Source: Ochotona curzoniae (taxonomy: Eukaryota > Chordata > Mammalia > Lagomorpha > Ochotonidae). Taken from it: a DNA stretch of 64,000 nt. The translations under genes and the position numbers were made by a program. Position 1 is the first letter of the stretch; every line of letters begins with the position of its first letter. Location of the stretch: positions 26,837,501 through 26,901,500 of the forward strand of contig NW_024466512.1 of the NCBI RefSeq assembly GCF_017591425.1, given 5' to 3'. Of this stretch, positions 32,050 through 64,000 are shown in pieces. The notes beneath the pieces were generated by a model. It was not told the origin of the DNA. It saw only the letters and a program-made list of their open reading frames with translations, and did no database searches.

Positions 32050-34305
32050 GTGTACCAGCTGGCGCTCTGATGCTTGGCGTGGGGCTGCTGGACTTCTACA
32101 GCTAGGGATGCTTCAGCCCACTAGAGGTCCTGTTCTCTGACCTCTTCCGGGACCCGGACCATTGCCGCCTGGCCTTCGCTGTCTACCCCTTCATGATCAG
32201 CCTTGGTGGCTGCCTGGGCTACCTCATGGGGCACCAGTGCCCAGGCCCCCTACCTGGGCAGCCAGGAGGTGTGCCTCTTTGGCCTGCTCACACTCATCTT
32301 CCTCGCCTGCATGGCGACCACACTGCTGGTGATGAAGCAAGTTGCTCTGGTTCTGGCGGAGCCAGTGGAAAGGCTGCTGGCGTCCTCTGGGCTGCCCGCT
32401 GCTGTCCGTGCTATGCCCACCTGGCCTTCCGCAACCTGGGCTCACTCTTCCCCTAGTTGCACCAGCTCTGCTGCCACATGCCTTGCACCCTGTGCCGCCT
32501 GTTTGCGGCCAAGCTGTGCAGCTGGATGGTGGTCATGAACTTCATGCACTACTATACGGACTTCGTAGTTGAGGGACTGTACCAGGTGTGCTCAGGGCAG
32601 AGCCAGGCACAGAGGTCCAGAGACACTATGATGAAGGTGAGGATGGGCAGCCTTGGACTCTTCCTACAGTGCGCCAAATCCCTGTTCTTCTCCCTTGTCA
32701 TGGCCCCGCTGCTGCAGCAATTCCTGGCCAGAGTGGTGGCCTTCCCTGTGGTTGCTGGCGCCATATGCCTGTCGCCCACCGTGGCTGTGATGCCATCCTC
32801 TGCTGCCCTCACTGGCTTCACCTTCTCGGTCCTGCAGATCCTGCCCTTACATTCTGGCCTCCCTCTACCACCTTGGGAATCAAGTGTTTCTGCGGAGGAC
32901 AGCCTGTCCACCAGCTTCCTGCCAGGCCCTAAGTGTGCTGCGGACGTCCCAATGGACATGCAGGGGCTGCAGGTGACAGCACCCTGCTGCCCTCTGCAAC
33001 CTTGCTCTGCAGAGCCTCCACCTATGTTATGTCTGTGTGGGTGGCGGTGGAGCCAGCCTAGGCCCAGGGCATGCTGGGCCAGGGCACCTGCCTGGACTTT
33101 GCCTTCCTGAATAGTGCCTTCCTGCTGTTGCAGTGGCCCCGTCCCTGGTCATGGGCTCCCTTGTGCAACTCAGTCATTCCATCACAGCCTACATGGTGTC
33201 AGCCGCAGACCTCGGCCTGGTCGCCATTTGCTTTGCCACACAGGTCGATCTCCCAGCCTCCAGGTCAGTGCTTTCTCTGCAGCCTCCAGGGAGGGCTGGC
33301 TGGGCAGGTGGCTTCCAGAGTGAGTTTCACAGTTTGGATTTGTGCAGGGAGTGGCAGGGCCTGGAGCATTGGATTAGCTTATGCAGTGGAAGGCTTGATC
33401 TGAAGATGGATTACCCAGGCTCAGGGTGAACATCATGTGTCATGAGACATACCTGGAGAGGGCATGTGAGGCCCAGACCTGGCCTGGCCACCTGGGCCCC
33501 TATCTGTAGCTCCCTCACCCCATCCTGTACTTCCCTTCCACCTCCACCACCCAATTGTCTGGGAGTGGCAGAACTGCAGGACTTGACAATGTGAAAGTGC
33601 TGGGGTGGGAGTGGTGGGAGGCAATAGGAGAATGCCCTAGAGGGTGTGGCATCCCTTTGTCCCCCGACCCCCATTTTATGAGAACATGGCTTGACTTAAC
33701 TTATTTATTTAACAAAGTGGAAAGGAATCCATGTCCAGCTTTGCCAGGTAGGCGTCTAGGAGTTGCAGGGAGGGGATAGAATCCCCAACTGCTGGATGCC
33801 CTGACTTGGCTGACCATGGGGCAAAGCACTACCAGGATCACCTTCTCTGGGGTCACTGATCTGGATCCCAGAATTACCAGACCCCCAAACCTCAGAAGTT
33901 CTACTGACCCCAACTGATATCCCATATACTCTAGGACAAGGACAAGAGGACTCAGGGAATGTGAGAGTTGGACTCCAGGAACCAGCAACTTCCTTAACTG
34001 TCCTTGTGCTGTCTGGGCAAATTTCACTGGACAACCTTCACTCCACTTTGTTTTCTCCAGGCCTGGGCTCCTAAGAATACTGCCTGCCAACTCTGCCCCT
34101 CTCTCCAGGCCTCCCTACTGGCCCCCAAGGCCACTCTCCTTATCTGAGGCAGGACCAGAATCACACAATGTATTTCCTCAAGCTGCCATCTCCCACCACA
34201 GTCACCAGGGAGTGGCTGTGCATGGGGAACAACACTCACACTCAGCAGTACCCCTGCCTTGGCTGAGGAGGTTTAAGTGCTGCTTGCAATAATATTTGTT
34301 TTATT
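32050..34305 (+). pseudogene. SLC45A3: SLC45A3 (prostein) retropseudogene, 5'-truncated
   Basis: The plus strand matches the middle and C-terminal part of SLC45A3, a multi-pass membrane transporter-like protein: LGVGLLDFYS, SDLFRDPDHCR, MISLGGCLGY, CLFGLLTLIFLACMATTLLV, HYDEG, RMGSLGLFLQCAKSLFFSLV, ALTGFTF and AYMVSA, LVAI, FATQV at the end (to about 33250). About 1 kb of presumed 3' UTR follows. There are no introns. A TAG after DFYS (32102), several frameshifts and lost segments show it is not coding. GC content is far above its surroundings, reflecting the parent gene. No poly(A) tail is visible at the inferred 3' end, perhaps because of age. Confidence 0.9.
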
Positions 34306-34487
34306 TATTTAGCAGATTAATCATTGTAGACTATTAGTGAGCAATCAGAGTATAGTATTTATGGTGATGTAATTAAAGGCTTCTTATATGTTTCAATGCA
34401 TACATATACATATACACATATAGAAAAACAATTATTAAAATCAAATATAATTTCCTATCTAATAATTTACACAGTAACTTTACACAG

Positions 34488-34680
34488 TAACCAGAGCTTC
34501 TCCTGGGTCTCCCATGCAGTAAAGAGTTTGATGGCTTTGGGTCATCCTCGATGGCTTTCCTAAGCACAAGCAGGGAGCTGGATGGGAAGTGGGGATGGCA
34601 GGGTTAGAACCTGCGTCCATACGGGATTCCAGCACATTAAACGCAAGGTCTTTAGCCACTAAGCTTTTGTGCCGGGCCCT
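34488..34680 (-). repeat. Truncated CSINE, minus strand (homologue of the 1322-1645 copy)
   Basis: Only the 5' half of the SINE remains. Its plus-strand left edge abuts a short duplicated word (acagtaac twice at 34472-34492), which marks the deletion junction relative to copy A. Confidence 0.8.
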
Positions 34681-34684
34681 CCAC

Positions 34685-35532
34685 TATTTTCAATAAATCA
34701 TATTCCACTGTACACATGTACTTATCTTGAAATTACTTTAATCAACTGCACTAATGATGGATATTTATGTTAGTTCCACATCTGTTTCTGCAAATAATGC
34801 TATGAATTTGCAGTTATGTCTAGCTAGAGTTAGAAAAACCAAGTGGATTTTCATATACAATGTTTAATTAAACATGCATATTGGGATTCTGAAAATTAAA
34901 TTTCCAACATCATATCCATTTGGACTGTCAGCAATTGTTACATAAAAATTATTGCCATTTTAAAGATCCACACTCTTGCCCAAAGAAGTGATTCCTACAG
35001 GGGTAGTGCTCATCTGGAATTTCTCACCCTCTGATGTTTGTTCTCATCCAACTAAATGAACAGTTCAGCAGGGTTCACTGATATAAACTGAATGTCATAA
35101 ACAAAACTGAATTTCAAAGAAACATGAATTTAGTGAGTAACTGAAGTACAAGTTAGTGAAGATAAGCAAAAAAAAAAAAAAAAACAAACAAACAAAAAAA
35201 AAAAACCCAAAGAGTTCTGTGTTCTAGAATAACTGATAACTGCAAGACAACTTTCACTGTTTGCCTGCATTCTGCACTTGATTCACCTGGTTTTCAGAAA
35301 GTGAAATCCATCACTGTCTTCACAGACATCAGTTAACAGCTGACAAGTGGGCTTCTCTATTCCTCCTTTATGTGGCCCGTTCCTGAAGTATATTCTTTAT
35401 GTCATAAGAAACACTAACACATAAATAGAGAAAAACTAGCCTCAGATATCCATTAATGTAATCCCTCCTCAATTTTATAAATGTGACATTTTAAAGATTT
35501 ATTATTTTCACTCCAAAGTCAGATTTACAGAG

Positions 35533-35589
<57 letters not shown>

Positions 35590-37990
35590 TAGAGACAGAG
35601 AGAAACAAAGAGAGAAAAAGCAGGCAAGAGAGAGAAAGATGTAACACCCACCAGCTCACTGCAAAAACGGACACCATGGCCACAGCTGCAATGTCCTGAA
35701 GCCTGGAGTTTTCAGGGTCTCCCGTTGGAATACAGAGTGCTAAGACCTTCCGACTTTGTCCACTGCTTGTCTAGCCTATTAACAGGCATCTGGATCAGAA
35801 GTGGGACAACCAGGACACAAACAGACACCCATATGTGATACCAAACCACAGGTAGAGGTTCACCCTTCACACAAGCCCTTAGAAATCCCTGTGAGAATTT
35901 TGAGATGAAGGTTCACCAGAACATCAGTATCAGCCCTTGTTTTAGAAGCCAGGTGTCATTCAACGGTTCTCACATCAAAGGAATTTCTCATCACTGAACA
36001 AATGGTTGTCCAGAATGGCATCGTTTGTAGCCATCCATTGTAAGAAAGGAACACTAACTTCCTCCTGGAAAAATATAAACTAGAAATGTGTCATATTCAA
36101 TGACCACCTACCTTGAAGCAAAACACAACAAGATATTCTAGGCATCCTAAATGTGGAAGGTACATTAATGAAGAAACATGAAGAAACTATGTCTGTGTGA
36201 TCAACACATTGGTCAAGAAAAAGACATTTTTCAGACTCTCAGAATCCCATTATGTCTCTTTTCCATTACCTTATTCCCACTCCAATATCCTGTGTCTTGT
36301 CAAGTTAATTGGACTTTTTGTAAAGGTAATATGAATGGAACTGCACACTATGTATTTTTAGTATAGAGGTTTCTTTTCTCTTTTGAATTGTCATTACTGT
36401 CTTCTGTGATACAATTTATAGGTATGGGGATGCCTCCCTTACTCTCCCTTTCTCTTGCCCCAATTTCCCTTCTCAGCATTTCTCTGCCCTTGTAGACTTT
36501 GAGGTGCATACCCTGAGAGTTTGAGAAATGTCATTCATTCTGGGGTTGTCTGAAGATTCCGCATTATTAAATGGTGGTGTGCAACTTTGGCAAGACCACA
36601 AGAAGATATACTTAGCTTCTCTTTGCATTTAATTAGATGGCAAATCATTCAGCTCACTTGTGCCCATCAATGTTTAATTTCACCAAAATCTTGATGAACT
36701 TTACATGGTCAACAGAGTGCTCTTGGAAATTGTAGTTTCATTGTACTGGGTCACAATCCAGATGCTGGGAATTTAAGATAAGCATCCAAGAGATTGCCAT
36801 GTACACTCATGACTATGAACCACTCAAGTAAATTACTTGATACAAGGATTGCTCAAAATGCTAGACTTTTGGATTCATGAGTGAGTCATTTAGGACATTG
36901 AGAGGAATCAGAATTTCTAAGATATGTATGTTAGAAGTGTCCATTGCGTGCTCTTCTAAAATCTAAGATACTTTGTTCGTGACTTGGAAGCCTTTCACTC
37001 TGTACCCTCTACCAGCATGACAGCTGCCAAACCATGAAACAGCTAAACAGCTATAACCTATAACTTTATAACCTACAGCAACTTATAAGTTAGACAGATG
37101 TGCTTGTCGTTCACTCTAAGTGCAGTGATAGCAGAAAGAAAAAGGTTCAAATCATCTGCCCAGATAAAATGTCGAGGAATGAGGGATACATTCTCAGCAG
37201 AGAAGTACTGAGACAGTTATGGTGAACTTGTCCTTTAACTAACAACCAAACAGATTAGGGAGAATAAACTAGTGGTAGTACCTATATTGTTATTGGATAT
37301 AAGTATCTAATACATATTATAAGCCTAAACATTCAATATATCTGTCATGTACATTGCAATATGGTAATGCATAGCAAACAACAATTTATTGAACTTGCAT
37401 GGATCCTGAAGTGGCTTACTTCAAGGCTAGCACAAGCTTGCCACAAGATGCATGTGGGCCAGGGCTGGGCAGGGCTGGGCCGGGGGAGGAGAAAACCAGG
37501 TTACTGGAAAGTACCCAAATTACCAGAAGAGGTTGAGGAGAAGGAAAGTTCTCAGAAAACATTGGATCCAGTCTACTGCAAACGTCGACAGGGTTCTCTA
37601 GACACTGTTGAGATGGTAGAAATATCTCTAGGCAAGGGCTGAAAGCTACAGGATCCTGAGTCTCTATCCATTTGTGGAAACTTCAAACCTGCAGGCCCTT
37701 GGATAGGATATGTAAGCTGGACAGATTCTGGCACTCTCTTGCTCACACAGAAGTCAATGTTTTATTTTCCCAAATGTGAAATGGAGACTGTGGAAAAACA
37801 CCATAGAAACCACAAAACAGAGATTATTCAGAGGGTGTTTGTTCAGTGGTTTGGACATTTCTGAGAAATGCCCATTTCATTGATTCAGGGTTGTGAAATC
37901 CCTTCTAAGGTCTATTGGTTCACAAAATCTACAATGTGGTTTTAAGGTTTGTTCATTCTACTTTATTGCAAAGGCATCAGAAACAGAGGA
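34685..37990. other. 3' intergenic flank of CYP2C copy B
   Basis: Homologous to 1650-6700 of copy A minus the 2-kb block. It holds a poly(A)-rich tract at 35168-35206 and a copy B-specific segment of about 200 bp (37455-37665), starting with a GGGCTGGGCAGGGCTGGGC run, that I cannot assign. No gene is seen. Confidence 0.6.
35486..35870 (-). repeat. Degraded CSINE with (AC)n microsatellite, minus strand
   Basis: Homologue of 2425-2830. The uninterrupted AC run at about 35534-35588 is longer and purer than in copy A. Confidence 0.7.
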
Positions 37991-38009
37991 GGCCAAGTCA
38001 TAATATATG

Positions 38010-39740
38010 TAAAGTCTGTCACCTACAGTAGTCAACATACTTACCATGGAGATGCAACTACCTGGTCAGTTCCAACTCAGCCTCATATCTCATGCAAACT
38101 GACAGAAAGCGAGCTGTGGCCCAGTCCAACCAGCCTACCACAGACCCAGTCCTCACACATATCAGTGCATCATGCTGCCATGGTAGCTGCTTAGCCAGAA
38201 TCTGCCATAGGATAGCACGATCCAGAATAACATCTCATCAAGCTGTCATGCATATCCATGGACACTCAGGCTTAGCTCTTTCCAACCAGAGTCCAAATCT
38301 AGCCCTTATGAAATAAAACATGTGCAGCTGCATTGGCCATGTTTAGCTGCCCCAATCTGGGTTCTCATGTTCACCAGTGGAAAGTACAGCTTAACAGGGG
38401 AATACCCAAAGTTCCCCTGGTATGACATAGCTCTCCACCTTTCACAGACAGTGGTGGGAGATGCAGCCCATTATGTGGGTCCCCAGAGGTCCCCTACCAG
38501 GCTAGTTAGCCCTGGGTTTTGTGTGTCCTGTCAAAAGCTTCAACCCAGTTGCCATGGCACACCTACAGTCTGAGCTCTTGTTGGCTGGTGTTGCAGCCCA
38601 GCTTCTGCAGGTGTGATCCACATCATGTTATGAATCTCCTTCATACCAGCAAGTGCTAAGGTCTGGCCAATTCAGATCTGGTGCACAAATATGGAGACAG
38701 AGGCTATATTCCTGCCTGGCCTGACACACCAATTACAACTGCTGTGATCCATGGAGGCAGGGGGAGAGGCTGTAGACTATTAGGGAAGTTCCTCAAGCTC
38801 CCCAACCAGGCCTAGTTCAATGCATGTGAGTGCAGGGAACCTGCTTGACATGGTCTGCCGTCAGTCCCTGACCTTGCATGTATTGATGAGTGCGGTAAGC
38901 CTGGCACTGATCGGTATTCTCCCAGCCTCAGTCCTACAAGTGACACAGGTGTTCCTGTCAGGAGAGTTCCATGGTCTAGCCTGGATCAGCCCATCACTCC
39001 CCCAGCTTTCTGCATAAACCATCAGGTGCTACAGTCCCACAGAAGTCATCCCAATATTCACCTTCAATATCTGTCCTAAGAACTAGTTCTCTCACTAAGT
39101 GGTAGGTGCTATAGTCAAGTATAATGTGGCACATCTCCTGCTGTGACATTTCACTGGTGGGACTGCAACCTAGCCCTGTTAGGCATATCCCCAGCCCCTG
39201 ATTCTTTGGTGAGCACCAGCAGGTTTCAGGTGATGCTGTTTAGTCCAGCCCACATTTTCCCACCAGGATGGGTCCCTTGGTGTGACCCAGACTTGACCTG
39301 CAGTTTACCCTCTCTAAACCACTCTGTCTCAGTCCCTGGCCTGCCTTTGAGTGCAGTGGCATGCTCCATGGAAGACCCAAGAGATCATTTCTTTCCTTTC
39401 AAACATGCCTTCAGCTGCTACTACTCCAATGTCCCCAAACTTGCTTCCTGGGGTTATCTTATGCCCGGACCACCACTGCCTGGAGATGTGGAGGCATGTC
39501 CCAGTTTGCCTTCCTCACCTTCCCCTAGTATGTTGAGACAAAAATCAAAAAGCAAAAATAAAGGAAGAGATAATAAGCAGTTAAGCTGCCATATTGGTAT
39601 AGTTAACACAAATTTGGCATGTACAAGGCCCTGAATTACCACCAGCTCTTCTCTGCTTGTCTCCCAACAGTGTAACACTTACCTAGGCACAAAGCAACCT
39701 AGGCAATTGCCTAGAGATGGGGATTGAAACTTACTTGTTT
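38010..39740 (-). repeat. GC-rich degenerate minisatellite-type retroposon, minus strand (copy B)
   Basis: Homologue of 6860-8285. The two copies differ by large internal gains and losses of repeat units: copy B lacks most of 7320-7740 and has extra sequence at 38900-39560. The 163-codon plus-strand frame at 39143-39634 is inside this repeat and has no family resemblance. Confidence 0.55.
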
Positions 39741-40051
39741 TGTCAGGATTAATGATTTGTTGGAGAAGCAGAGTCACTGATGGATGAAGAAAGGCACAGG
39801 TACTTTAAGTTGCCCTTTTGTAATCCCTTCAATATTCCCCTATAGATTGAAGCCACACCTAACACTGTTTCTCTCTTTCACATGAAAATTATAGTACCTA
39901 CAGATGACAACAGAGTTCCTTTTCCATTTCACTTTGGGAATGTCATTATAAAGACCAACATGTGCTGCTAGTAATTGATTTTCTTTCACTACAAATTCAC
40001 ATTATATACAAAGAAGGAAATTAGAAAAATAACTCAACATTTAATAATGCT

Positions 40052-40057
40052 TTTATT
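40052..40057 (-). terminator. Putative polyadenylation signal of CYP2C copy B
   Basis: Minus-strand AATAAA about 326 nt after the stop, in the same position and context as the copy A signal. Confidence 0.55.
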
Positions 40058-40382
40058 CTGGACACTTAGGAAAGAAAGAATTCTGAATTATCAAATACCA
40101 ATCATCTTCCACTATTTGACAGTGATAACATATTAATAACTCAACATTAGGCAGGGATTGAAATACGTGGCAGTCAAATCAGAGATTACAAGGTACTGGT
40201 TATTGCAATCATACATTTATGAAGGACCCAGAAAACTTCCTAGTGGAGAGTAGATCTAGAGAAATAAAGAAATAGTGGAGTAGAGAACATGGAAGGAACC
40301 CATAATAGAAGGAGGTGTTGGGATTCTTGCATCAGGACAGCAGTAGACCACAGCACAGCAGCAGGTCTGTGACCTGCCCTCT

Positions 40383-64000
<23,618 letters not shown>

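Noticed and set aside
32457..33110. 217-codon plus-strand open frame
   Set aside because: It lies inside the frameshifted SLC45A3 retropseudogene and only partly follows the parental frame; high GC makes stop codons rare.
39143..39634. 163-codon plus-strand open frame
   Set aside because: Located in the degenerate GC-rich minisatellite element, not conserved in copy A, and without family resemblance.

Overview
The window is mammalian nuclear DNA, almost certainly from a lagomorph and probably a pika (Ochotona). About a dozen insertions belong to the tRNA-derived lagomorph C-repeat SINE (CSINE), recognised by a GGCCCGGC-type head, a 'GGATCCCATATGGG' core and a CT-rich to A-rich tail. The genes have canonical GT-AG introns and a mammalian cytochrome P450 CYP2C exon structure. 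The pika assignment rests on a remembered SINE consensus and is weaker than the lagomorph one.

The backbone is a tandem segmental duplication with a period of about 34 kb. Both protein-coding genes lie on the minus strand. CYP2C copy A (8933-28907) is complete: nine exons, 490 codons, no frameshift or stop. CYP2C copy B (40383 to beyond 64000) shows exons 9 to 3, all intact; exons 2 and 1 lie past the right edge. Positions 1-310 carry the 3' tail of an SLC45A3 retropseudogene. A fuller copy of it lies at about 32050-34305, just upstream of gene A, so the repeated array very likely continues to the left.

Layout: 1-8600, 3' flank of copy A with SINEs, a 2-kb block absent from copy B and an antisense GC-rich minisatellite-like element; 8600-28907, gene A; 28908-29050, its promoter with an HPF-1/HNF4-type site; 30090-32030, an HSPD1 (HSP60) processed pseudogene on the minus strand interrupted by a CSINE; 32050-34305, the SLC45A3 pseudogene on the plus strand, head-to-head with HSPD1; 34030-40380, 3' flank of copy B; 40383-64000, gene B. 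An HNRNPA3 processed pseudogene sits antisense in intron 4 of both genes, so it predates the duplication.

Copy B then gained four insertions missing from copy A: a GNG5 processed pseudogene that itself hosts a 34-nt U2 snRNA fragment with its own target-site duplication; a 2.3-kb retroposon with a minisatellite core, poly(A) tail and 17-bp target-site duplication; a 5'-truncated L1; and a 657-bp solo retroviral LTR with a 6-bp target-site duplication. Both P450s should be microsomal monooxygenases. Their differences cluster near substrate-recognition segments, which suggests functional divergence after duplication. I found no CRISPR array, rRNA, tRNA gene or other intact protein-coding gene.
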